A DNA stretch of 9,741 bases from Desulfocapsa sp. (GCA_029934915.1 JAOZLI010000084.1:1-9741); one strand, 5' to 3'. Positions 1 through 6,583 are shown, counted from the first letter of the stretch. Numbers and translations: made by a program. Notes: generated from the sequence alone by a model not told the origin.

Positions 1-89
1 TGCTCATTGGGAACCCGGAGTTTTGCTGCTACGTGCAGATTCCGGGGACCCGGTTGAGGAATCCAGGCGGAGTAGTTGTCTGTCCTTGA
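1..89. other. Left-edge sequence, no assignable gene
   Basis: This short stretch looks more GC-rich than what follows. It is open in plus frame 2 from the edge to a TAA at 95-97 (reading ...GVLLLRADSGDPVEES...). It is also open on the minus strand in frame with, and after, the stop of the 226-aa gene (reading ...NLHVAAKLRVPNE...). Neither reading has a visible start codon, and about 30 open codons are common by chance. CCCGGA at 15-20 can pair with a TCCGGG near 41-46 to form a weak imperfect hairpin. It could be the tail of a plus-strand gene, but no family is recognised. Confidence 0.2.
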
Positions 90-770
90 TCAGGTAAACA
101 AACGCCTGAAAGATTCCAGATCCTCATCAACTTCCATCACCAGAATCTGCGCCAGGGCATTGAGTGTGACGATAGCATTTTTGTCCGCATCCATTTTTGA
201 TGTCATATTGATTCTTTTTAGAATACCCTCATTTACTGTCTGCACTTCCTCGTAGTGTCCCTCAATTCGATGCATAAAAAAATCACAGCTTTCTCCCTGT
301 TTGTGGGAAAAATACTGGCGAAGCAAGTAGGCAGAAGCCGAACGGTACATGGTCTCTTCAACGGTGGCAAATGGCAGGTGGAAACAGGCCATTGGTTTTA
401 AGATGGCCATGCTGGGACAACCGCTGGTGGCCATGATAATCCCCATAATGGATGCCAGTCCTTCCTGGACAGTAGTCTCCTTTGAGCAGGTTCTGGCGGC
501 GGAAATGCAGGAAACAAGACACGCTTTGTGTGATGGTGTTTCTTTAAAGGCAAAGACAAGATCTGCTAAGTTTTTGGCAATGGGGCAGAAATCGTGTTCG
601 GAGAGTTCCAATTTACAACACTTGCAACGGGCAATTCCAAGGTGTGTCCACTCCGGAGGGTTGTTGTTGGAAGGTTTATAGGCCAAGGTTTCCTTGTCCA
701 GATGTATAAGAAAACGTTTCTTACTGTTATCTGGAAAATCAAAGCGGTAGCTAAAGGTGATTTCTGTCAT
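90..770 (-). CDS. Uncharacterised cysteine-containing protein (DUF6901-like)
   Basis: This 226-aa cytosolic protein has no signal peptide or membrane segment. Its N-terminal part is a beta-rich stretch (FSYRFDF, then FLIHLDKETLAYKP), followed by WTHLGIARCKCCKLE and HDFCPIAKNL. C49, C51/C52 and C62 therefore form a CxxC-plus-C arrangement that could bind a metal. The middle contains a block that looks conserved (SIMGIIMATSGCPSM, 108-121, then HLPFATVEETMYR, 131-143). The C-terminal half appears helical. From memory this layout fits a family of about 220 aa found in desulfobacteria and listed as DUF6901; that is recollection, not a search. The ATG at 770 has no convincing Shine-Dalgarno site, but the N-terminus fits. 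It follows the HDOD-GGDEF gene on the same strand after a 223-bp gap that contains a possible terminator, so it probably has its own transcript. No function can be assigned. Confidence 0.85.
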   Translation of the reverse strand: MTEITFSYRFDFPDNSKKRFLIHLDKETLAYKPSNNNPPEWTHLGIARCKCCKLELSEHDFCPIAKNLADLVFAFKETPSHKACLVSCISAARTCSKETTVQEGLASIMGIIMATSGCPSMAILKPMACFHLPFATVEETMYRSASAYLLRQYFSHKQGESCDFFMHRIEGHYEEVQTVNEGILKRINMTSKMDADKNAIVTLNALAQILVMEVDEDLESFRRLFT

Positions 771-955
771 AGGGTAATGAAAACTTTAAAAAGAAGGATA
801 TCTGTTTCTGATGGAATAAATGACCAATCATTAATGAGTCTTAAATAACGTAGCACACTTTAGTGCCTTACTCCATAAAAGCTGCAATAAAAAAACAGGT
901 AAGCTAGGTACGAGACTCCGAGAAAATATGAGAGTAGCGTTATATCAAGAAGTTA

Positions 956-979
956 ACAAGTACCTACAAAGGCACTTGT
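956..979 (-). terminator. Hairpin after HDOD-GGDEF gene, probable terminator
   Basis: On the minus strand, 14 nt after the stop codon of the HDOD-GGDEF gene, ACAAGTGCCT and AGGTACTTGT form a 10-bp stem with a TTGT loop. The single non-Watson-Crick pair is a G-U wobble in the minus-strand RNA, but an A-C mismatch in the plus-strand RNA, so the structure favours minus-strand transcription. The following tract (TAACTTCTTG) is only moderately U-rich, so termination may be partial. Confidence 0.5.
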
Positions 980-993
980 CAGGTTCCACGTGT

Positions 994-2544
994 TTAGAAT
1001 TTATACCATTTTTTCTTTTGCTCAAAAAACGCAACTCTGTTTCTTCCAGCCTCTTTCGCATCGTAGAGGGCCGCATCGGCTTGATTGATAAAATCACTTT
1101 TTTTGAAGTTATCAACAGTTAGCGGTTTCATGGTAGAGACACCAAAACTTGCCGTGATATGATATTTTTCTTTACCATCATCTAAAACACCATCGTCCAC
1201 TGCTGTTCGTAATTTTTCGGCCACCGCCTTTGCGTCTGCTTGAGAGGTGTCAGGTAAAATGACAGTGAATTCTTCTCCACCGTAGCGTGCCAAGGTGTCA
1301 TATTTCCGAAGTGCTTTTTTTAATATGGCGCTGAATTCTTTGAGGACAAAATCTCCCACTTGGTGACCATAAGTGTCGTTGAACTTTTTGAAAAAATCAA
1401 TGTCAATCAGTAGGAGTGATATCTCTGTTTCGTTACGTAATGCACGGCTGATTTCGTTGTCGAGGCTGTTTTGAAAGTAGCGATGATTGTAAATTTCGGT
1501 GAGGCCATCGATATTGGCGAGGTTATCGAGAATCTGGTTCTTCGCTGTCAGCTCTACCATCAAATTTTCAAGTTCCATCTTGGTTTTGATCAGCTCCTGA
1601 TTCATCTGATCAAAGTCTAAATTCATAAGACTTAAACGGATATTAGCTTCCTGTAGAATCTCCTGGATGGGTTTGGTTTCTTTTATACGTAGACCAAAAT
1701 ATTCACCAGCCTGATCGACCTGTGTGTGAACCTCACTTAAGATATGTTCAAGATCTTCGTTGGATAGACCCAGAAGTTTTTTTGCCTCTTTCCTGAAACG
1801 ATTATGGAATTCTTCGGGTTTGTCAGAATAGAGGATGGAGATAAGCAAATCAGAAAGATAGGCTGCTTTACAGGTAGTTTCAATTTTTTTGTCTTTATCT
1901 TTATAATTAAGTGGCTCGTGATGATACAGGATAGGAAGCAGCAGGACTTCAGGAAATCCCCAGCTCTTGGCGACTTCATAGCCGATGGTAGGGTGGGAAG
2001 TTCCAAACTGTTCTTCTTCTGCAGTCAGAGCGTCGTACTGTTCATCTGCGACTTTTTTGAGAACGTCCCCGTACTCATCCTGAAAAGTACTGGCCAGGAT
2101 TAATTCACCAAGATTTTGTAACAGGCCGCAAATAAATATTTCTTCTGTGTCGGCCCCTTTTACGCGTTCGAGAATAAGTTTTGAGGCAACGGCTCCGGCA
2201 AGAGAGTTTTTCCAGAAATTTTCAAAATTAAACTGGCTTTTCTTTTTACCTCCTTTCATGCTTAAAAATGAAAAGGAAAGCACCAGACTTCTCACGGCAT
2301 TGATGCCAAGGATTGATACCGCCTGGTTTATGGAGCTGATTTGCTGAGCAAAACTATAAAAGGAAGAATTTGATACCTTGAGGATTTTGGCAGACAGGCC
2401 CGTGTCTTTAGAAATCAGATTTGCAATATCGGAGAGTGTGGTGTCTTCCCTGGAAGTAAGCGTTATTATTTCAGAAGCAACAGTTGGAAGTGTTGGCAGT
2501 TCGTCTGATTTGAGTACCGCTTTAAGCGTTTTTTTCCGGTTCAT
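994..2544 (-). CDS. HDOD-domain diguanylate cyclase (GGDEF)
   Basis: This 516-aa cytosolic signalling protein probably makes cyclic-di-GMP from two GTP under control of an N-terminal HDOD domain. HDOD spans about residues 13-215 (ELPTLPTVASEI, SNSSFYSF, SILGINAVRSLVLSFSF). At the place where HD phosphohydrolases have a catalytic histidine it reads GLLQNLGEL (Q143), so it is a ligand or protein-binding HDOD and not a hydrolase. A probable coiled-coil linker (about 295-342) leads into GGDEF (about 343-508). That domain has DIDFFKKFNDTYGH (381-394), the active-site motif GGEEF (422-426) and, five residues before it, RKYD (413-416), the RxxD product-inhibition site at the same spacing as in PleD. 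The cyclase should be active and feedback inhibited. No phosphodiesterase domain is present. The start is supported by GGAGAGG six nt before the ATG and by a promoter at 2601-2630. The activating signal is unknown. Confidence 0.95.
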   Translation of the reverse strand: MNRKKTLKAVLKSDELPTLPTVASEIITLTSREDTTLSDIANLISKDTGLSAKILKVSNSSFYSFAQQISSINQAVSILGINAVRSLVLSFSFLSMKGGKKKSQFNFENFWKNSLAGAVASKLILERVKGADTEEIFICGLLQNLGELILASTFQDEYGDVLKKVADEQYDALTAEEEQFGTSHPTIGYEVAKSWGFPEVLLLPILYHHEPLNYKDKDKKIETTCKAAYLSDLLISILYSDKPEEFHNRFRKEAKKLLGLSNEDLEHILSEVHTQVDQAGEYFGLRIKETKPIQEILQEANIRLSLMNLDFDQMNQELIKTKMELENLMVELTAKNQILDNLANIDGLTEIYNHRYFQNSLDNEISRALRNETEISLLLIDIDFFKKFNDTYGHQVGDFVLKEFSAILKKALRKYDTLARYGGEEFTVILPDTSQADAKAVAEKLRTAVDDGVLDDGKEKYHITASFGVSTMKPLTVDNFKKSDFINQADAALYDAKEAGRNRVAFFEQKKKWYKF

Positions 2545-2600
2545 AAACAGCCTCTCCGTGATAAGTGACAGTGCGAAAACCTTTTAGATGCTATCTGAAA

Positions 2601-2630
2601 AGTATATCGCTTTCCACTAACAAATATCAA
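2601..2630 (-). promoter_or_regulatory. Sigma-70 type promoter of HDOD-GGDEF gene
   Basis: On the minus strand, TTGATA (2630-2625, 5 of 6 to consensus) is followed after 18 nt by TATACT (2606-2601, 5 of 6). This predicts a start near 2594 and a leader of about 50 nt carrying the GGAGAGG ribosome-binding site. It lies in the gap after the upstream aminomutase gene, so the cyclase can be expressed on its own. Confidence 0.55.
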
Positions 2631-2664
2631 GGAGAGCTGAAAAAAATATTTATCGAAATGTTTT

Positions 2665-3714
2665 TTATACCGGGTCACCATTCTCAGGGTATGTACAAAT
2701 CTCACCACAATAGTTTCGGAAACGAAGTTCCTTTCCCCTGGATATAATATAATCTGGAGTGAGTGGTATCTTCCCTTTCCCGCCAGGTGCGTCGAGTGCA
2801 AAAGTCGGGACGGCCATGCCTGAAACAGATCCAATAAGCTGCTGCATAATTTTTATACCACAACTGCTGTGTGTTCTAAAATGATTCGTTCCCTTTGTCA
2901 GATCTCCCTGGAAAAGATAATAGGGCTTTACCCGCATTTTGAGGAGTCCGGTGAACAGTTTTTTCAGGGTTTGCGCATCGTCGTTGATTCCTTTTAGAAG
3001 CACAGTCTGGCAGCCAAGAGGGATACCACTGTTTGCAAGACGCCCGCAGGCCTTTTCTGCCTCTCTTGTTAATTCCCGTGGATGGTTGAAGTGGGTATTA
3101 ATATAAAGGGGATGGTATTTGGCTAGTATTTTAGCAAGATCCGTGGTGACACGCTGGGGAAGTGTGCAGGGTACACGGCTTCCTATTCTGATGACTTCAA
3201 GATGTGGAATAGCGTGCAATCTGCCCAGGATGGAATCAAGCTTTTTGTCTGATAATAAAAGAGGGTCCCCTCCTGATAATAATACCTCTCGAACAGTGCT
3301 GTGCTCTTTTATATATTCAATACCATTTTCGATGGATTGCTCGCTTATGCACATTGAGCTGCTGCCCACCATTCGTTTTCTGGTGCAGAACCTGCAATAC
3401 ATGGCGCATTCAGATGCAACAAGCAGCAGTACCCTGTCTGGATATTTATGTACAAGACCTTGGACGGGGCTGAGTCTTTCTTCGCCTAAAGGGTCAGGCA
3501 TACAGACACTGTCTTCAAGTTCTCTCTTGTCGGGAACGGCCTGTTTCCAGATGGGATCGTCAACTTCCTGGATAAGACTTAAATAATAACTGTTAATTCG
3601 CATGGGAAAACTTGCATAAGCACTTTCTAATGCGCTACAATCGAATGTGAAATGGCGTGCAAGCGTTGTGGAATCGCTTACAGAATTTTGTAATATTTCT
3701 TTCCAGTGTGTCAT
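2665..3714 (-). CDS. Lysine 2,3-aminomutase family radical SAM enzyme (KamA/EpmB type)
   Basis: A 349-aa PLP-dependent radical SAM enzyme, predicted to move the alpha-amino group of L-lysine to make beta-lysine. The iron-sulfur/SAM motif is CAMYCRFC (C103, C107, C110), followed by LSGGDPL (146-152). Against remembered clostridial KamA residues, a constant offset of 22 places the active site: R112 (R134), H208 (H230), Q236 (Q258), D271 and D308 (the two lysine-binding aspartates D293 and D330) and the PLP lysine K315 (K337, in DAPGGKGK). That favours lysine over glutamate as substrate. The protein stops about 45 residues before the 416-aa clostridial enzyme and lacks the zinc-site cysteines, so it is short like E. 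coli EpmB. Beta-lysine could serve EF-P modification or become the osmolyte N-acetyl-beta-lysine, but no efp, epmA or ablB is in this window. There is no Shine-Dalgarno site. An in-frame TAA at 3726-3724 forbids an earlier start. Confidence 0.92.
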   Translation of the reverse strand: MTHWKEILQNSVSDSTTLARHFTFDCSALESAYASFPMRINSYYLSLIQEVDDPIWKQAVPDKRELEDSVCMPDPLGEERLSPVQGLVHKYPDRVLLLVASECAMYCRFCTRKRMVGSSSMCISEQSIENGIEYIKEHSTVREVLLSGGDPLLLSDKKLDSILGRLHAIPHLEVIRIGSRVPCTLPQRVTTDLAKILAKYHPLYINTHFNHPRELTREAEKACGRLANSGIPLGCQTVLLKGINDDAQTLKKLFTGLLKMRVKPYYLFQGDLTKGTNHFRTHSSCGIKIMQQLIGSVSGMAVPTFALDAPGGKGKIPLTPDYIISRGKELRFRNYCGEICTYPENGDPV

Positions 3715-3722
3715 GGTGGCGC

Positions 3723-3751
3723 ATTATGGAGGATAGTCGGCAAAATGTCAA
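3723..3751 (-). promoter_or_regulatory. Near-consensus sigma-70 promoter of aminomutase gene, probably leaderless
   Basis: On the minus strand, a perfect TTGACA (3751-3746) and CATAAT (3728-3723, 5 of 6) are separated by the optimal 17 nt. Only eight nt (GCGCCACC) lie between the -10 box and the ATG at 3714. Transcription normally starts 6-8 nt after the -10 box, so the mRNA should begin at or within about three nt of the start codon. This fits the missing Shine-Dalgarno site. Confidence 0.65.
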
Positions 3752-3760
3752 TTGCCGACT
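3735..3760. promoter_or_regulatory. Inverted repeat around the -35 box, operator candidate
   Basis: AGTCGGCAA (3735-3743) and TTGCCGACT (3752-3760) are a perfect 9-bp inverted repeat with an 8-bp spacer. The spacer contains the -35 hexamer of the aminomutase promoter (3746-3751). A dimeric repressor bound here would cover the -35 box and part of the promoter spacer. With the predicted start near 3716 the repeat would not be in the aminomutase mRNA, so it is better read as a DNA site than as an RNA hairpin. The regulator is unknown. Confidence 0.5.
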
Positions 3761-3761
3761 A

Positions 3762-3808
3762 AGGGCTTGTTCAACAAGCCCTAAACTCTTGGCTCGTCAG
3801 GTCGAGCC
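3762..3808. repeat. Two adjacent perfect hairpins in the divergent intergenic region
   Basis: AGGGCTTGT (3762-3770) and ACAAGCCCT (3774-3782) form a perfect 9-bp stem with a TCA loop. GGCTCG (3791-3796) and CGAGCC (3803-3808) form a second 6-bp stem with a 6-nt loop. Neither has a T-tract on either side, so they do not look like terminators. They lie upstream of the predicted aminomutase start. They are 84 nt or more before the malic enzyme ATG, so they could be in that gene's leader. A weak promoter reading (TTGGCT 3789-3794, 16 nt, AATAAA 3811-3816) overlaps the second stem. Confidence 0.55.
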
Positions 3809-3891
3809 TCAATAAAGCGTGAAAGTCGAACAGCACATGTTTGACAGAGTTATTTTACATAGAAACAGGCTGTAAGGCCTGAGGAGACGAC

Positions 3892-5628
3892 ATGGCAGAG
3901 AATCAATATGGATTTAAATATGATGAGTATGGCAATACCAGAGAAATTCTGGTGTATGCCAGTGGGCCAACCATTCAGACCATTAGTTATGTGAATAAAG
4001 GAACGGCGTTCAGTGAGTCTGAGAGAAAAAGACTAGGGCTTGTGGCGACTTTGCCGCCAGCAGTAAGAAATCTTGAACATCAGGTGGAAAATTCTATTAT
4101 CAAGGTGAATTCGAAAACCTCACCCATTGAGAAGTTTATTTATATTCGTTCACTGTTTGACAGGAATGTTGCCCTTGCCCACGCCTTGATTAAAAGTGAT
4201 ATCGAAAACCTGATGGGGATTATTTACACCCCCACCGTAGGTCTTGCTGTACAAAATTATTCCTCCATGTTTCGTCAGGCCAATGGCTTGCATTTTTACC
4301 CGGGAAATATCGATCAGGCAGAGGATATCCTGCGCAGGTATATGAATAGAGATATACGAGTTGCAGTGGTTACGGACAACCAGGGTATTCTCGGAATTGG
4401 TGATCAGGGGGCAGGGGGCATTGCAATCTGTCTTGGTAAACTGATGCTCTATACGCAGGGTGCAGGTATTGCTCCATGGCATTGTCTACCAATCTCGCTT
4501 GACGTTGGAACCAACAATGAAAAACTATTGGCTGATAATGAATACCTGGGCTGGCGGCATCATCGTCTGACAGGGGAAGAATATTCCGATTTTATTGGCC
4601 GTTTTGCCTGTGCCTTTCGAAATGTATTCCCCAATGCCTTATGTCAGTGGGAAGATTTCTCCAAGCAGAATGCCTTTGCTATACGGGACACCTATTTGCA
4701 TGATTTGATCTCCTTTAATGATGATATTCAGGGGACTGGAGCTGTAACACTTGCAGCTATCCTTACTGCCATGCGCATAAAACTGGCAAAACTGAAAGAT
4801 CAGGTGTTTCTGGTACATGGCGCAGGGGCTGGAGGGGTAGGAGTTGCAGAGCAGATAGGGGTTGCACTGGTTGAAGAAGGTCTTAGTGAGGAAGAGGCAA
4901 AAGACAGAATTTTCACAGTTGATTCAAGAGGCATCGTTACCACGGATCGCACCACCGAAGAATATAAAATGAAATTTGCCAAGGATAAGGAAAAATTTCC
5001 GTGGCTACAGGAAGAAAAAAATCGTGATTTATTGCAAGCGGTGAAGCAGGCAGGAGTCACAGTCCTTATTGGAACATCCGGACAGGGAGGTTGTTTTACT
5101 AAGGAAGTTGTGGAAGCAGTGGCTGAAAATAGTGATCGTCCCGTGATTATGCCGCTTTCAAATCCCACAGACATGGCCGAGGCATTACCCGAAGATATTT
5201 ATCGCTGGACAGATGGCAAGGCACTTGTTGCAACGGGTAGCCCTTTTGATCCGGTGGAATGTAACGGGGTAACGCATCGTATAGGACAGTGTAATAATGT
5301 CTTTGTTTTTCCGGGTGTCGGGCTTGGGGTGTTGGGTTCAGGAGCCAGGGAAGTACTGCCGGAATTTTTCACGGCTGCAGCACATGCTGTTTCTTCCTGT
5401 GTGACAAAAAATGAAATGGAAGAAGGACTTCTGGTGCCGGCCGTTGGTTCATTAAACGATGTGAGCCGAAAAGTAGCCCTTGCAGTGGCAATGTCTGCGG
5501 TGAAGCATGGTGTGAGTCGACCCTGTGTTTTTTCCACCTTTCAGCATGAAGGAGATGATGCCAGAATGAATGAGTTGCTTCGTAAAATGCGTTGGGATCC
5601 TGAATATCTACCCCTGGTGGCAATGTAG
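3892..5628 (+). CDS. NAD-type malic enzyme (MalS/MaeA-like)
   Basis: A 578-aa cytosolic enzyme predicted to decarboxylate malate oxidatively to pyruvate and CO2 with reduction of NAD, linking C4 acids to pyruvate and acetyl-CoA. The N-terminal malic domain has YTPTVG (Y112), the catalytic lysine K183 in GKLMLYT, LDVGTNNE, and the metal ligands E254 and D255 (WEDF). FNDDIQGTG (275-283) holds the third aspartate. The Rossmann domain starts with HGAGAGGVG (309-317). Length is normal for the family. These residues align almost number for number with human mitochondrial malic enzyme. One clear difference is that the malate-binding arginine of the GER motif (R165) is glycine here (VTDNQGILGIGD, G165). 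I recall similar EG-type motifs in Bacillus MalS/MaeA and in malolactic enzymes, so conversion of malate to lactate cannot be excluded. The start is set by GAGGAG seven nt... before the ATG, within the usual range. Cofactor choice is inferred. Confidence 0.94.
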   Translation: MAENQYGFKYDEYGNTREILVYASGPTIQTISYVNKGTAFSESERKRLGLVATLPPAVRNLEHQVENSIIKVNSKTSPIEKFIYIRSLFDRNVALAHALIKSDIENLMGIIYTPTVGLAVQNYSSMFRQANGLHFYPGNIDQAEDILRRYMNRDIRVAVVTDNQGILGIGDQGAGGIAICLGKLMLYTQGAGIAPWHCLPISLDVGTNNEKLLADNEYLGWRHHRLTGEEYSDFIGRFACAFRNVFPNALCQWEDFSKQNAFAIRDTYLHDLISFNDDIQGTGAVTLAAILTAMRIKLAKLKDQVFLVHGAGAGGVGVAEQIGVALVEEGLSEEEAKDRIFTVDSRGIVTTDRTTEEYKMKFAKDKEKFPWLQEEKNRDLLQAVKQAGVTVLIGTSGQGGCFTKEVVEAVAENSDRPVIMPLSNPTDMAEALPEDIYRWTDGKALVATGSPFDPVECNGVTHRIGQCNNVFVFPGVGLGVLGSGAREVLPEFFTAAAHAVSSCVTKNEMEEGLLVPAVGSLNDVSRKVALAVAMSAVKHGVSRPCVFSTFQHEGDDARMNELLRKMRWDPEYLPLVAM

Positions 5629-5636
5629 TCAACATG

Positions 5637-5656
5637 GGAATGTCGAATATCGAACA
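5637..5656. repeat. Possible fragment of a dispersed TCGAATATCGAAC repeat
   Basis: GGAATGTCGAATATCGAACA follows the malic enzyme stop codon. It contains two TCGA units separated by ATA. From memory, degenerate strings of this kind recur between genes in several desulfobacterial and related genomes. In this window it occurs once, so its repeat status is recollection only. Confidence 0.25.
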
Positions 5657-5720
5657 GTAACTCCAAGGCGTTTTCGCTTTCCTGTTTGATGGTAAGTTGT
5701 AGTTGTGCATACTGAAAGGA

Positions 5721-5840
5721 TGCGTAAAAACCATTTTACCATGAAGTGCACGAAGGGCATGAAGAAAAGAACGATAGCGAATCAGTCTTTTAACTTCATG
5801 TCCTTCATGATCTTCATGGTGAGTGTTGTCTTTTTACGAG
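5721..5840. repeat. Nested palindromic element with 9-bp tandem units
   Basis: The core arms are 5738-5764 and 5794-5820. They match as inverted repeats at 23 of 27 positions and begin with ACCATGAAG and end with CTTCATGGT. Each arm is three 9-bp units of the form NNCATGAAG, one unit in the left arm being ACGAAG. Inside, AAAAG (5765-5769) pairs with CTTTT (5787-5791). Outside, CGTAAAAA (5723-5730) pairs with TTTTTACG (5831-5838). The whole would fold into one long hairpin. No clear target duplication or ORF is present. It resembles REP or MITE-type intergenic palindromes. Lying between malic enzyme and pilZ, with a T-run after the core on the plus strand, it may also end malic enzyme transcription. 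Confidence 0.7.
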
Positions 5841-5872
5841 TTTGTCATATTTCATAAAATTGTGGAGAAAAC

Positions 5873-6280
5873 GTGACTGCGCAGGAAAAGAGAAGGTACT
5901 TTCGTATACATTTCAAACGTCAGGTTCAGTTGGCTTTTTCCTCTGAGGTGTATGACAATTGCATAATACAGAATATCTCTTTAGGTGGGTTGCTTGTTAC
6001 GGGGGAATTTCCACATAAAGTAAAGGACCAGTGTTCTGTAACTATTTCTCAACAGAGCAAAACTGCCTCGTTAATATTTAAAGCTCAAGCTAAAATTATA
6101 CGCAAAGATGCTAAGAGCATTGCTCTAGGATTTGTTTCAATGTCTTTTGAAGGCATGGTGTCACTGGAATTAATCTTACTTTTTGAACCAGGAGAAGAAT
6201 CTTCAGGTAATGAACGAACATTACCCACGGATTTACCATTTACTATCTGTGAAGACGAATCAATTCCTTTTGATTTTTAA
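5873..6280 (+). CDS. PilZ-domain cyclic-di-GMP binding protein
   Basis: A 135-aa single-domain cytosolic protein, predicted to bind cyclic-di-GMP and pass the signal to a partner such as a motility, surface or polysaccharide system. The N-terminal EKRRYFR contains RxxxR (R7 and R11). It is followed by QNISLGG (N34, S36, G39), the (D/N)xSxxG motif on the first strands of the PilZ barrel. The rest of the barrel runs to about residue 110. The tail (about 108-135) is acidic and probably disordered. The start is a GTG at 5873 with GGAG six nt upstream; the RxxxR motif would be lost with any later start. It stands alone, separated from malic enzyme by a palindromic element and from folD by 575 bp. 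The HDOD-GGDEF protein is a possible source of its ligand, by inference only. Confidence 0.88.
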   Translation: MTAQEKRRYFRIHFKRQVQLAFSSEVYDNCIIQNISLGGLLVTGEFPHKVKDQCSVTISQQSKTASLIFKAQAKIIRKDAKSIALGFVSMSFEGMVSLELILLFEPGEESSGNERTLPTDLPFTICEDESIPFDF

Positions 6281-6453
6281 GATTTTTTGTTGGAGTATCG
6301 TGAGCCCCTCTTGATCAATTATCAGATCCGGTTCAGGAAACACTGATATTTGAATATTGCCCTCTCTAGTCTGTCGTCTTTTAGCAGGTTTCATGGCGGG
6401 ATTTGATGCTATTGTTCTGTATTACGTGGTCGTCTAAGTGATGTGAATTGTAA

Positions 6454-6502
6454 CTTATTGGCCATTGTAGCCTCTCCCCCTCAAACCTTTCTGCCCAATA
6501 AG
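6454..6502 (+). repeat. Inverted repeat CTTATTGG / CCAATAAG, long loop
   Basis: CTTATTGG (6454-6461) and CCAATAAG (6495-6502) are perfect complements, separated by 33 nt rich in C and T. The T-rich ATGTTTTGTTTTC follows. It could be a weak terminator for pilZ or a chance pairing; the long loop argues against a stable terminator. Confidence 0.25.
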
Positions 6503-6583
6503 ATGTTTTGTTTTCAGACGTTTAACGTGTGGTCAAGTATTTATTTAAGCTCTTTTGTAACTGCCACAGAAATCCTATATCTA

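Noticed and set aside
2..97. Plus-strand open frame from the left edge as the 3' end of a gene
   Set aside because: Only 31 codons, no recognised family, and the minus strand is equally open, so no CDS was called.
928..1122. 64-codon plus-strand ORF beginning in the gap before the HDOD-GGDEF stop
   Set aside because: Most of it is antisense to the GGDEF C-terminus, and the site before its ATG is a poor Shine-Dalgarno match.
3119..3586. 155-codon plus-strand ORF
   Set aside because: It lies entirely antisense to the aminomutase, whose catalytic motifs are intact, and its translation shows no recognisable domain.
3712..3722. GCGCCACCATG before the aminomutase start, resembling a eukaryotic Kozak context
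   Set aside because: Coincidence in a bacterial gene. The bacterial promoter and predicted transcription start explain this short spacer.
3841..3869. TTGACA at 3841-3846 as a -35 box for malic enzyme
   Set aside because: No acceptable -10 hexamer lies 16-18 nt downstream (the sequence there is AGAAAC-like), so it is not called as a promoter.
5369..5734. 121-codon minus-strand ORF across the malic enzyme 3' end
   Set aside because: Mostly antisense to conserved malic enzyme sequence and starting in a non-coding gap. No motif or ribosome-binding site was recognised.
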